Assembly: GCA_030691805.1 (NCBI GenBank)
Contig: JAUYDP010000160.1
Coordinates: 1-6,201 of the forward strand
Direction: 5' to 3'
Source: Dehalococcoidia bacterium
GTDB taxonomy: Bacteria > Chloroflexota > Dehalococcoidia > JAUYDP01
Length of the DNA stretch: 6,201 nucleotides
A model generated the notes under the pieces. The model made no database searches. It saw only the letters and a list, made by a program, of their open reading frames with translations, and was not told the DNA's origin. Of this stretch, positions 1-5,118 are shown piece by piece. The position numbers and the translations under genes are program-made. Within the stretch, counting starts at the first letter, position 1. Every line of letters begins with the position of its first letter.

Positions 1-110
1 GCAGGAAGCACGCCCTGGTCGATCCAGCGCCAGATGGTTGAGGGGCTTACCTTCAACAAACCGGCGGCCTCGGCGACTGTAATGTATTCTTCGTCAAGCA
101 CAGTACCCAT
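1..110 (-). CDS. Excisionase/MerR-type helix-turn-helix DNA-binding protein, N-terminal part only
   Basis: The first 36 codons are visible and the 3' end lies outside the window. Residues 9-36 read YITVAEAAGLLKVSPSTIWRWIDQGVLPA with the usual spacing of the HTH_17 (excisionase-type) winged helix: a Y-hydrophobic-T-V lead-in, an EAA first helix, then a V-S-x-S-T-I-W-R-W recognition helix and the G-V-L-P turn. Such small domains bind DNA in phage and plasmid excisionases, antitoxins and stand-alone regulators, and the visible part does not say which. The ATG at 108-110 is chosen because GGGAGG (read from 126 to 121) lies 10 bases upstream and a promoter lies just beyond. It is followed upstream by a 470-bp gene-free stretch, so it is its own transcription unit. 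Domain call is firm; biological role is unknown. Confidence 0.8.
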   Translation of the reverse strand, partial: MGTVLDEEYITVAEAAGLLKVSPSTIWRWIDQGVLP

Positions 111-141
111 AGGTGCAGCACCTCCCGCAGGGAAACCGGCG

Positions 142-170
142 ATTATATATGAATCTCTTTAGCGTCTCAT
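142..170 (-). promoter_or_regulatory. Sigma-70-type promoter of the helix-turn-helix gene
   Basis: On the minus strand the -10 hexamer is a perfect TATAAT (147 to 142). The -35 hexamer is ATGAGA (170 to 165, 4 of 6 matches to TTGACA), and the spacer is exactly 17 bases. Transcription would start near 135, giving a leader of about 25 bases that contains the GGGAGG ribosome site at 126-121. The region is AT-rich compared with its surroundings, as expected for a promoter. Confidence 0.65.
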
Positions 171-174
171 ATAT
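145..174. promoter_or_regulatory. Operator-like inverted repeat across the promoter
   Basis: ATATATGA at 145-152 is the exact reverse complement of TCATATAT at 167-174, separated by 14 bases. The half-site centres are 22 bp apart, about two helical turns. One arm overlaps the -10 and the other the -35 of the promoter for the helix-turn-helix gene. This is the geometry of a dimeric repressor site, possibly for autoregulation. The arms are AT-only apart from one G/C, so chance is not excluded. Confidence 0.45.
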
Positions 175-255
175 TGCCATAGATACATAATAAGATCAAG
201 TAGGCCCCCTATGAGAGTAGGGAATTGCCCCTTCTCCCTCTGAGCGAGAGATATC

Positions 256-276
256 CCTTCTCTCCCCGGGAGAAGG
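256..276. repeat. Short inverted repeat in a pyrimidine-rich intergenic block
   Basis: CCTTCTC (256-262) and GAGAAGG (270-276) form a perfect 7-bp stem with a 7-base loop. It sits in a longer block (about 228-290) of repeated CCCTTCTC/GGGAGAAGG words that resembles a decayed interspersed palindromic repeat. There is no T-tract on either strand, so it does not look like a terminator. Confidence 0.45.
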
Positions 277-387
277 CTGGGACAAGGGCTATCGCGACCG
301 TCAAGAGACTTTGCCTGATCGGGGGCGTGCCCCGTGAGGGTCTATTGTTGGCCCGACCTCCGGAAAGCAGGAAATCACGTATCGTCC

Positions 388-434
388 ATCCGTTATCCGT
401 TGTCCGTTGTCCGTTGTCCCATCCGTTATCCGTT
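388..434. repeat. Heptanucleotide tandem repeat, unit RTCCGTT
   Basis: Six 7-bp units are present: ATCCGTT at 388, ATCCGTT at 395, GTCCGTT at 402, GTCCGTT at 409, then a partial GTCCC at 416-420, then ATCCGTT at 421 and 428. The A and G variants of the first base are grouped rather than mixed. Heptamer arrays like this expand and contract by strand slippage. The block lies in non-coding DNA and has no evident relation to a gene. Confidence 0.8.
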
Positions 435-468
435 GGGAAAAGTTATCACCGTTGGGCGAAGTTATCAC
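430..468. repeat. 19-bp tandem direct repeat (two copies)
   Basis: Two 20-base words, 430-449 and 449-468, share their boundary base and differ at only two positions (AA against CG in the middle). Each runs from CCGTTGGG to AAGTTATCAC. The first copy begins inside the last heptamer of the neighbouring array, so the two repeat systems are fused. The arrangement is iteron-like, but two copies are too few to call a replication or protein-binding site. Confidence 0.7.
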
Positions 469-520
469 TGCGGAAGAACACAACGGAGCACAGCGGGTGC
501 CGGGCGCGGGCCGGCAGGGG

Positions 521-557
521 AAGCATAATCAAGCACTACTTTAGCACAACAAAGCAC
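521..557. repeat. Four AGCA words at roughly helical spacing
   Basis: The word (A/T)AGCA starts at 521, 531, 542 and 552, giving intervals of 10, 11 and 10 bases, close to one DNA turn. Three of the four continue as AGCAC. It lies 25 to 60 bases past the yggT stop codon. It may be a decayed 10-11-bp tandem repeat or a chance periodicity; no function is claimed. Confidence 0.35.
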
Positions 558-580
558 GGGTGGGGCCGTCGGGCGGGGGT

Positions 581-829
581 TTAAATGGCCCTCAGCAAGC
601 TTGCTATTATCTGAAGCGCGACCATGGCCACCAGAGGGGTGATGTCCATCATGCCCAACAGGGGCACCACCCGCCGCAGGGGGGCGATGATCGGCTCCGT
701 TACCTGGACCAGCACCACCACGAAGGAGTTGTTGGGGCTTATGGGGAACCAGGAGATAATGGCCCGCAGGAAGACCGCGAAGGACAGGATTTCGGCCATA
801 AGGGCCAGGAAGGACAGCAATTGTCTCAT
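581..829 (-). CDS. yggT: YggT family integral membrane protein
   Basis: This 82-residue protein matches the one-repeat form of the YggT/YlmG family. A first hydrophobic helix (about residues 4-26) ends in the family's R-A-I-I-S-W-F segment (22-28). A polar turn, S-P-N-N, follows at 31-34, then the conserved loop T-E-P-I-I-A-P-L-R-R (44-53). A second hydrophobic helix (62-79) begins D-I-T-P-L-V. Both ends are hydrophobic, and there is no signal peptide. The family is membrane-bound; its molecular role is poorly defined, with links to cell division, osmotic shock tolerance and, in plastids, thylakoid biogenesis. The ATG at 827-829 overlaps the proC stop as ATGA, and a purine-rich AAGGAAG lies 7 bases upstream inside proC, so it is probably translated by coupling. 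It is the last gene of the yggS-proC-yggT cluster. Confidence 0.9.
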   Translation of the reverse strand: MRQLLSFLALMAEILSFAVFLRAIISWFPISPNNSFVVVLVQVTEPIIAPLRRVVPLLGMMDITPLVAMVALQIIASLLRAI

Positions 830-1644
830 ATCGCGCTTCCTTTCTCCGACCCCAGAGTCCTGGACTTCTCATAAGCAGCCACGGCGGCCTTCACCATCGC
901 CGCCCGCAGGCCCGCCGATTCCAGGGCCTGGAGCCCCTCAACGGTGGTGCCGCCTGGGGTAGTCACCATGTTACGTAACTCTGCGGGGTGTTTCCCGGAT
1001 TTCTCCATGAACATGGCCGAGCCAAGGACGGTTTGAAGGGCCAACTCCTGGGCCATTGGGCGCTGGAACCCGATATGCACTGCGGCGTCTATAAATGCCT
1101 CCAGGAAGAGGAAGACGTAGGCCGGCCCGCTGCCGCTGATGGCCGTGGCCATGTCCACGTATTTCTCCTCCGTAACATATATCTCCTTCCCCAACGCGCC
1201 CAGGATCTGTCTGGCCATGTCCCTCTGGATGGGATTAACCGTGCCGGTAGCCGCCCAGACGCTTATGCCCTGGCCAATCTGGGCCGGGGTGTTGGGGATG
1301 GACCTGACCACCGCATCGTGGCCAAGCCCCTTGCGGATAGTATCTATGGTGGCCCCGGCGACGATGCTCAGTACCAACTGGTTGGGCCGGATAATTCCCA
1401 CCAGCTCCGCCATGGCCTGCTGTAGCACCTGTGGCTTCACCGCCATTATCACTACCTGTCCCTGCTTGGCTGCCTCCGAATTCCGCTCGATTACCTTGAC
1501 GTGATGGGTGTCCTTCAGGTATTTTAGGCGCTCCTGCACCAGGTCGCTGACCACAATGTTCTGCGCTTGGGTCACCCCCTTGCGGATTAAGCTGGAGGCA
1601 ATGGCCTCGCCCATGGTGCCGCCACCGATTATCGCTACCTTCAC
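826..1644 (-). CDS. proC: Pyrroline-5-carboxylate reductase
   Basis: This 272-residue cytoplasmic enzyme catalyses the last step of proline synthesis, the NAD(P)H-dependent reduction of 1-pyrroline-5-carboxylate to L-proline. The N-terminal Rossmann fold opens with the dinucleotide motif I-I-G-G-G-T-M-G (5-12). M-A-V-K-P-Q (67-72) and the R-S-I-P-N-T-P stretch (114-120) are typical of the family. The C-terminal helical dimerisation and active-site domain carries S-G-S-G-P-A-Y (170-176) and the signature V-T-T-P-G-G-T-T (227-234). Length and motifs indicate an intact enzyme. The start is GTG at 1642-1644, overlapping the yggS stop as GTGA; the ribosome site GGAGGAG lies within the last yggS codons. 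The partnership with yggS and yggT is common across bacteria, and YggS-type proteins are known to influence PLP and amino-acid metabolism. Confidence 0.96.
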   Translation of the reverse strand: MKVAIIGGGTMGEAIASSLIRKGVTQAQNIVVSDLVQERLKYLKDTHHVKVIERNSEAAKQGQVVIMAVKPQVLQQAMAELVGIIRPNQLVLSIVAGATIDTIRKGLGHDAVVRSIPNTPAQIGQGISVWAATGTVNPIQRDMARQILGALGKEIYVTEEKYVDMATAISGSGPAYVFLFLEAFIDAAVHIGFQRPMAQELALQTVLGSAMFMEKSGKHPAELRNMVTTPGGTTVEGLQALESAGLRAAMVKAAVAAYEKSRTLGSEKGSAI

Positions 1645-2312
1645 TTCTCCTCCTTACGCTCGCCGAAGATGGCCCGGCCGATGCGCACTATCGTTGCTCC
1701 CTCCTCAATTGCCACCTCGAAGTCGTCGGTCATTCCCATGGAGAGGTGGCGCAAGCCCAGTTCCTGGGCCATCCTTCGCAGCGTCCGGAAGATCGGGCGC
1801 ACCTGCTCCGGGTCCGCCGCCAGGGGCGCTACGGTCATTAGACCCATCACCTCCAGGTTAGGCAGCGCGCGGAGCCTCTCCACCGCTCCGGAAGTCTCTT
1901 CCGGCGTGAAACCAGTCTTGGTGGCCTCTCCGGCCACGTTCACCTCCACCAGCACCCGGACGGTGCGGGTAGCCTGACGGCTCAGGGTCTCTGCCAGGTG
2001 CAGAGAATCCACGCTCTGAATTACGTCGAACAGCCGGAGGGCTGCCTTGACCTTGTTGCTCTGCAAATGTCCCACCATATGCCAGGTGGGCTTCAAACCC
2101 TGGGCCTCCAGGACCTGAATTTTGGGCTGCGCCTCCTGTACCCAGTTTTCCCCGATATCCGTTATCCCCAGCCGGACCGCTTCCGCGACACGGGCCGCAT
2201 CCACCATTTTGCTGACCGCTACCAAGATAACATTCCCCGGTGAGCGCCCGGCCCTGGTGGCAGCCCGGGCGATGCGCTCCTTTACCTTTCCCAAATTATC
2301 CGCCATGTCCAT
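1641..2312 (-). CDS. yggS: YggS/PLPBP family pyridoxal-phosphate homeostasis protein
   Basis: This 223-residue protein has the single TIM-barrel fold of the alanine-racemase N-terminal type, without the second domain needed for racemisation. The PLP-binding lysine is K35 in V-A-V-S-K. Other family landmarks follow in order: G-E-N-W-V-Q-E (54-60), [11 protein letters not shown] (77-87), [13 protein letters not shown] (123-135), [12 protein letters not shown] (191-202) and the phosphate-binding R-I-G-R-A-I-F-G (210-217). The family buffers or delivers PLP in the cytoplasm, and its loss disturbs B6 and amino-acid pools. Of two in-frame ATGs, the one at 2310-2312 is preferred because GGAGG (2325 to 2321) sits 8 bases upstream; the second, at 2306, would be 14 bases away. 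It is the first gene of the yggS-proC-yggT cluster, and its leader carries a hairpin repeat. Confidence 0.95.
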   Translation of the reverse strand: MDMADNLGKVKERIARAATRAGRSPGNVILVAVSKMVDAARVAEAVRLGITDIGENWVQEAQPKIQVLEAQGLKPTWHMVGHLQSNKVKAALRLFDVIQSVDSLHLAETLSRQATRTVRVLVEVNVAGEATKTGFTPEETSGAVERLRALPNLEVMGLMTVAPLAADPEQVRPIFRTLRRMAQELGLRHLSMGMTDDFEVAIEEGATIVRIGRAIFGERKEEK

Positions 2313-2382
2313 TGGATTAACCTCCGCTGCCGGGGAGACGCCCCACCGGGGCGTCTCTACATTCCGGCGAACACTTTACCAT
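2270..2382. repeat. Copy A of a 113-bp imperfect tandem duplication (functional yggS start and leader)
   Basis: Positions 2270-2382 align without gaps to 2421-2533 at a constant offset of 151 bases. By hand count 86 of 113 positions match (about 76%). This copy covers the first 14 codons of yggS, its ribosome site, the 23-bp hairpin and a downstream block containing ACACTTTACC. Identity is highest in the hairpin and its flanks and lowest in the codons. Confidence 0.75.
2335..2357. repeat. Hairpin repeat copy 1, in the yggS leader
   Basis: GAGACGCCCC (2335-2344) and GGGGCGTCTC (2348-2357) are perfectly complementary around a 3-base loop, ACC. Flanking bases GCCGG on the left and TAC on the right are shared with copy 2. 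It lies about 10 bases upstream of the yggS ribosome site, so in RNA the stem would stand just before the initiation region. There is no T-tract, so it is not a typical terminator. Confidence 0.85.
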
Positions 2383-2399
2383 CAGGTCTCTAAGTTCAA
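2373..2399 (-). promoter_or_regulatory. Possible weak promoter of the yggS-proC-yggT cluster
   Basis: On the minus strand TTGAAC (2399 to 2394) is followed after 15 bases by TAAAGT (2378 to 2373), which is preceded by TGG, an extended -10 arrangement. Both hexamers match consensus at 4 or 5 of 6 positions and the spacer is short. The TGGTAAAGTGT block is conserved in the duplicated copy (2524-2533), which gives slight support. Transcription would begin near 2366 and include the hairpin in the leader. Read-through from the radical SAM gene is an alternative. Confidence 0.3.
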
Positions 2400-2400
2400 G

Positions 2401-2463
2401 CCGGTTACCGCCCGCACTGGCGATGCGCTCCTACACTCGCTTCAGGTTGCCACTTATGTCCAT
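2401..2463 (-). pseudogene. Decayed duplicate of the yggS N-terminus
   Basis: From an ATG at 2461-2463 the minus strand reads M-D-I-S-G-N-L-K-R-V, then a TAG stop (2433 to 2431), then E-R-I-A-S-A-G-G-N. The real YggS begins [17 protein letters not shown]. Nine of the first 15 positions are identical, and the stop replaces K11 by a single base change (AAG to TAG). The start lies exactly 151 bases upstream of the true start, and the upstream sequence including the hairpin is also duplicated. The ribosome site is damaged (GGTAG). After about 20 codons the similarity fades, so only a fragment remains. It could instead be a diverged leader duplication in which the protein match is incidental. Confidence 0.6.
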
Positions 2464-2533
2464 CGAGTTAAACTACCCTGCCGGGGAGACGCCCCACCGG
2501 GGCGTCTCTACACTCTGGCAGACACTTTACCAA
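2421..2533. repeat. Copy B of the 113-bp imperfect tandem duplication (decayed)
   Basis: This is the partner of 2270-2382 at offset 151. It keeps GATGCGCTCC, the ATGTCCAT around the start codon, the whole 23-bp hairpin and ACACTTTACC. The ribosome site GGAGG has become GGTAG and a stop codon interrupts the reading frame, so this copy looks non-functional. Confidence 0.75.
2486..2508. repeat. Hairpin repeat copy 2, in the yggS pseudo-leader
   Basis: This copy is identical to copy 1 over all 23 bases (10-bp stem, ACC loop), at an offset of 151 bases and in the same orientation. It probably arose by the same tandem duplication that copied the yggS start rather than by a separate insertion. The stem is perfectly preserved while the surrounding sequence has diverged. 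Confidence 0.85.
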
Positions 2534-2539
2534 TGTGCC

Positions 2540-2551
2540 GCTAAGCTTAGC
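2540..2551. other. 12-bp perfect palindrome
   Basis: GCTAAGCTTAGC is a perfect 12-base palindrome between the decayed yggS duplicate and the 35-bp direct repeats. A second, 10-bp palindrome, CCTGGCCAGG, lies at 2566-2575. Neither is next to a recognisable promoter. They may be protein-binding sites or remnants of repeat elements. Confidence 0.35.
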
Positions 2552-2614
2552 TGGAGGTCGCGCTGCCTGGCCAGGGTGGCACTGGTAGTCCACCTATTAA
2601 GCCGCTCTAGTCTG

Positions 2615-2649
2615 CTGGCTAGATTCATAGAGCAGGAACCCCAACTGTT
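2615..2649. repeat. 35-bp direct repeat, copy 1
   Basis: This 35-base word starts CTGGCTAGATTCATA and ends in CCCCAACTGTT. It recurs 51 bases away at 2666-2700 with about three differences. It lies in the non-coding stretch downstream of the radical SAM gene. Copy 2 ends directly against hairpin copy 3. Confidence 0.75.
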
Positions 2650-2665
2650 GTCCTGCCCCAGTATT

Positions 2666-2700
2666 CTGGCTAGATTCATAGGGCAGGAACCCCAATTGTC
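2666..2700. repeat. 35-bp direct repeat, copy 2, overlapping the end of the radical SAM gene
   Basis: This is the second copy of the word at 2615-2649. It supplies the last residues (G-V-P-A-L region) and the TGA stop codon at 2676-2678 of the radical SAM gene and abuts hairpin copy 3 at 2701. The gene therefore now ends inside repeat DNA. Confidence 0.75.
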
Positions 2701-4439
2701 GAGACGCCCCGGTGGGGCGTCTCCCGCGGCGAGACATCACTATTGCTACCAGCAGGCGGACACTCCAAACTGGATTCCGCGACCCCAAATGCCTTGGACT
2801 GCTGGCGTCCCAGCAAACCTTGGGGTAAATCCTGGTCTATGTGGCTCCAGGGCATCGGAGATAGCGGGTCTGACCCCTCCAGATATGCCCGGCCATCCAC
2901 TCCAGCGTCTTCCAGGGCTTTCTTCCAGGATGAAAGGCTGGAATCTTTAATCAGCGCCAGCGCCCCGGCCAGGCGGCGGTCGCCTCGCGCCAGCATCCCC
3001 TGGACCGCACTCCATTCTGGGCTTTCGTGCCTGACATGAATGTGACTCCGCCTCAAGGCTCGCTTGATTCGCCCCAAGCGGCCCATTAACGCCTCTACCG
3101 GCGCCATGGCCTCCCACTGAAACGGGGTCCCGGCCTTGGGCACGAAGGGCGTCAGGCTCACCACCAGCTCCGTGCCCGGGGACCTGGCGTCCAGCCTCTC
3201 ACGGCAGGCAAGACAGAGCCGCACCAACGCCTCGATGTCCTCCTCCGTCTCTCCGGGCAGGCCGACCATGAAGTACAGCTTCAGGCGGCCTACGTGGAAC
3301 TGGGCGGTGTATTCCACTCCGTTGAAGATGTCCTCCTCTGACACGCCTTTATTAATTATCTCCCTCAGGCGGTCGGAGCCGGCCTCTGGGGCAAAGGTCA
3401 GAGTGTGTGCGCCCGTCTCCAGCAGGGCACTCACCAGTGCCCTGGAGAGGGGACGGAGGCGTAGGGATGAAGCCGAGAGGTTTGCGCCCATCTCCCTTAG
3501 CCTGGCCACCAGCTCGTCAATCCAGGGGTAATCCGACACGGCGGCTCCCACCAGGCCCAGGCGCTTCCGGTGGCGGAGCCCTTCCCTGGCCGCATCGAGC
3601 AGGACCGGCAGGGACCTGGCACGCATCGGGCGGAAGAGATAGCCCGCAAGGCAGAACCGGCACCCCCAGGCGCAACCCCGGGTCACTTCCATCAAGTACA
3701 TATCACCTAAAGAGGTATCCGGCGTCAGGACTACAGAGGTGGTATTGTAGGAGTCCAGGTCCTTGAGCCACTGGCGGGTAACGGGATTGCCCAGTGCCGG
3801 TACATATACGCCCGGCGCCTTGGCCAGTTGCTCCAACACCTGTTGTCGCCGCTCACCCCGTGTGTCCTCCAGGACTCGCGTGATGGCAGGGATTATTAGT
3901 TCTCCTTCCCCCATAACCGCCACATCCAGAAAGGGCGCCAGAGGCTCGGGGTTCGCCGTGATGCAAGGCCCGCCGGCCATAACCAGCGGGTGCCGCTCGT
4001 CCCGCTCCGAGGACAGGAGGGGTATGCCCGACCGCTTGAGGGCGCTGACCAGGTTGAAGTAGTCCATCTCGTAGGAGACGGAGAAGGCCACGATGGCGAA
4101 GTCCGACAGGGGACGTTGAGACTCCAGGGAGATAGGAGTATCGGCCTCAGCCTCGGAGGCTTGGCGACCTCTCCCCAAGCGGCCGTTTCCGGTCCAGCCC
4201 TCGTTGTCCGCCCCCGGCATCTGAGGGCTGGCCTCGGAGATGAAAGCCCGCTCGCAGACCACGGAGTCGAGCGCGTTGAAGAGACGGTAGACCGTCTGGA
4301 CCCCCAGGCTGGACATCCCCAGGTAATAGGAATTCGGATAAACCAGGGCCACCGGTATGCGCCCACCCCAGCCCTTGACTACATAGCCCTGCTCCCGTGA
4401 CAAACGCCGGTGGGCCTCGGAGACCTGCTTCCAGGTCAT
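2676..4439 (-). CDS. Radical SAM protein with N-terminal B12-binding-like domain (resembles TIGR03960)
   Basis: In this 587-residue protein, residues about 28-190 resemble the cobalamin-binding-like domain of this radical SAM class: A-L-V-Y-P-N-S-Y-Y-L-G-M-S-S-L-G (31-46), a strand after P-L-S-D-F (110-114) and the M-A-G-G-P-C turn (154-159). The radical SAM core has the cluster-binding C-x3-C-x2-C at C256, C260 and C263, followed by T-F-A-P-E-A-G-S (348-355) and V-G-L-P-G-E-T (392-398). P-W-S-H-I-D (530-535) is typical near the family's end. Its substrate is unknown. No B12 ligand histidine of the D-x-H-x2-G type is evident, so cobalamin binding is doubtful. Residues about 78-102 look like a lineage insertion, and the tail from residue 573 is repeat-derived. 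The ATG at 4437-4439 has GGGAG 8 bases upstream and overlaps the nrdR stop as ATGA. The DUF2344 partner often found with this family is not in the window. Confidence 0.88.
   Translation of the reverse strand: MTWKQVSEAHRRLSREQGYVVKGWGGRIPVALVYPNSYYLGMSSLGVQTVYRLFNALDSVVCERAFISEASPQMPGADNEGWTGNGRLGRGRQASEAEADTPISLESQRPLSDFAIVAFSVSYEMDYFNLVSALKRSGIPLLSSERDERHPLVMAGGPCITANPEPLAPFLDVAVMGEGELIIPAITRVLEDTRGERRQQVLEQLAKAPGVYVPALGNPVTRQWLKDLDSYNTTSVVLTPDTSLGDMYLMEVTRGCAWGCRFCLAGYLFRPMRARSLPVLLDAAREGLRHRKRLGLVGAAVSDYPWIDELVARLREMGANLSASSLRLRPLSRALVSALLETGAHTLTFAPEAGSDRLREIINKGVSEEDIFNGVEYTAQFHVGRLKLYFMVGLPGETEEDIEALVRLCLACRERLDARSPGTELVVSLTPFVPKAGTPFQWEAMAPVEALMGRLGRIKRALRRSHIHVRHESPEWSAVQGMLARGDRRLAGALALIKDSSLSSWKKALEDAGVDGRAYLEGSDPLSPMPWSHIDQDLPQGLLGRQQSKAFGVAESSLECPPAGSNSDVSPRETPHRGVSTIGVPAL
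2701..2723. repeat. Hairpin repeat copy 3, inverted, inside the radical SAM coding region
   Basis: GAGACGCCCC (2701-2710) and GGGGCGTCTC (2714-2723) flank the loop GGT, so the element is in opposite orientation to copies 1 and 2. Outer flanks also match in inverted orientation: GGGAGACG on one side and TCTC-x-AC on the other. It encodes residues 573-580 (E-T-P-H-R-G-V-S) of the overlapping radical SAM protein. Confidence 0.85.
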
Positions 4440-5044
4440 GGGGCCAACTCCCGTGTGCCGGCTTCCCGCTTGGGTTTGCGGCCGGGACGCCCCCGGACGA
4501 GGACGCCCACGGACAGCGCCTCCTGGCCTTTCTCCAGGGCGTCAAGCTCTTCGCGAGGGATAAGGGGAGGCTGGTCCTGGTGAGGCGGTCCGGTGCGAAG
4601 GGCTTCCATACGCTCTAGCTCTTCCTTAAGGCTGTCTATATCCTTGAAGGCCCGGTAGACGCTGGCGAAGCGAATATAGGCTATCTCGTCCAGCCGGCGC
4701 AGCCGTTCCATAACCATTTCTCCAACCAGGGTGCTGGGGACCTCGGCCTTGCTCAGGGACTGGACCTCGGACTCGATCTCTTCCGCCAGCTTTTCCACGG
4801 TATCCGCTGGCAGGGGGCGCTTCTCGAAGGCCTTGTGGAGTCCCGTGAGGAGTTTGTTGCGATTGAAGGGTTCCCGGCGACCATCCTTCTTTACCACTAC
4901 CAGGCCGTAGGGCTCGATCCGTTCGTACGTAGTGAAACGCCGGTCGCAATGCAGGCAGCGACGGCGACGGCGGACACTCTCGTTGACCGTGCGGGAGTCT
5001 ATTACCTTGGAGTCTTCATGGCCACAATATGGGCAACGCACCAT
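4436..5044 (-). CDS. nrdR: Transcriptional repressor NrdR with extended C-terminus
   Basis: This cytoplasmic repressor of ribonucleotide reductase genes senses ATP/dATP and binds NrdR boxes. The zinc ribbon begins M-V-R-C-P-Y-C, with C4, C7, C30 and C33 as ligands and the basic R-R-R-R-R-C and R-F-T-T-Y-E signatures (25-30, 36-41). The ATP-cone occupies about residues 46-136, with V-V-V-K-K-D-G-R-R-E-P-F-N (48-61 region) and A-Y-I-R-F-A-S-V-Y (122-130). Family members are usually about 150-170 residues; this one has 202. The extra tail (about 150-202) is proline- and charge-rich and carries R-G-R-P-G-R-K-P-K-R (184-193), an AT-hook-like motif. The ATG at 5042-5044 follows a strong promoter by about 20 bases; the ribosome site is weak (GGTGG). 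The stop overlaps the radical SAM start. No NrdR box or reductase gene is visible here. Confidence 0.95.
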   Translation of the reverse strand: MVRCPYCGHEDSKVIDSRTVNESVRRRRRCLHCDRRFTTYERIEPYGLVVVKKDGRREPFNRNKLLTGLHKAFEKRPLPADTVEKLAEEIESEVQSLSKAEVPSTLVGEMVMERLRRLDEIAYIRFASVYRAFKDIDSLKEELERMEALRTGPPHQDQPPLIPREELDALEKGQEALSVGVLVRGRPGRKPKREAGTRELAP

Positions 5045-5071
5045 TCCACCACTAAATGTTGTGCCAGCCTT

Positions 5072-5100
5072 ATTCTAACGGGCAAGGTCTGGTGCGTCAA
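5072..5100 (-). promoter_or_regulatory. Strong sigma-70-type promoter of nrdR
   Basis: On the minus strand TTGACG (5100 to 5095, 5 of 6) and TAGAAT (5077 to 5072, 5 of 6) are separated by exactly 17 bases. It lies in the only gap between the ATPase stop (5119) and the nrdR start (5044), correctly oriented. A start site near 5065 gives a leader of about 20 bases. It should drive nrdR and the overlapping radical SAM gene. Confidence 0.75.
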
Positions 5101-5118
5101 GGATAAAGCAATTGTGCT

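Larger units (their letters stand above)
111..580. other. Gene-free intergenic region between yggT and the helix-turn-helix gene
   Basis: No convincing gene lies here on either strand. The open frames over it have no ribosome site, no recognisable domain and repeat-derived low-complexity peptides. It holds the promoter and inverted repeat listed separately, small hairpins (CCCTA/TAGGG at 207-222, CCTTCTC/GAGAAGG at 256-276, TGCCGG/CCGGCA at 498-515), a heptamer array, a 19-bp tandem repeat and spaced AGCA motifs. I see no stem followed by a T-tract downstream of yggT, so no intrinsic terminator is called. Confidence 0.7.

Noticed and set aside
388..468. DnaA boxes or a replication origin
   Set aside because: The TTATCCGTT and TTATCAC words match the TTATCCACA box at too few positions, and there is no dnaA, dnaN or AT-rich unwinding region.
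388..468. CRISPR array
   Set aside because: The repeat units are 7 and 19 bp with no unique spacers between them.
225..584. Plus-strand open frames of 60-119 codons across the left intergenic region
   Set aside because: They translate tandem repeats and GC-rich filler, lack ribosome sites and show no recognisable domain.
2335..2508. Hairpin copies 1 and 2 as terminators of the radical SAM transcript
   Set aside because: The stems are strong but neither is followed by a T-tract on either strand, and copy 1 lies within the probable yggS leader.
2597..2788. 63-codon minus-strand frame with a repeated Q-L-G-F-L-x-Y-E-S-S-Q peptide
   Set aside because: It overlaps the radical SAM 3' end in another frame, and the repeated peptide is just the 35-bp direct repeat translated twice.
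988..4618. Many long plus-strand open frames opposite proC, yggS, the radical SAM gene and nrdR
   Set aside because: They are antisense shadows of clearly identified minus-strand genes in GC-rich DNA, with no family motifs.
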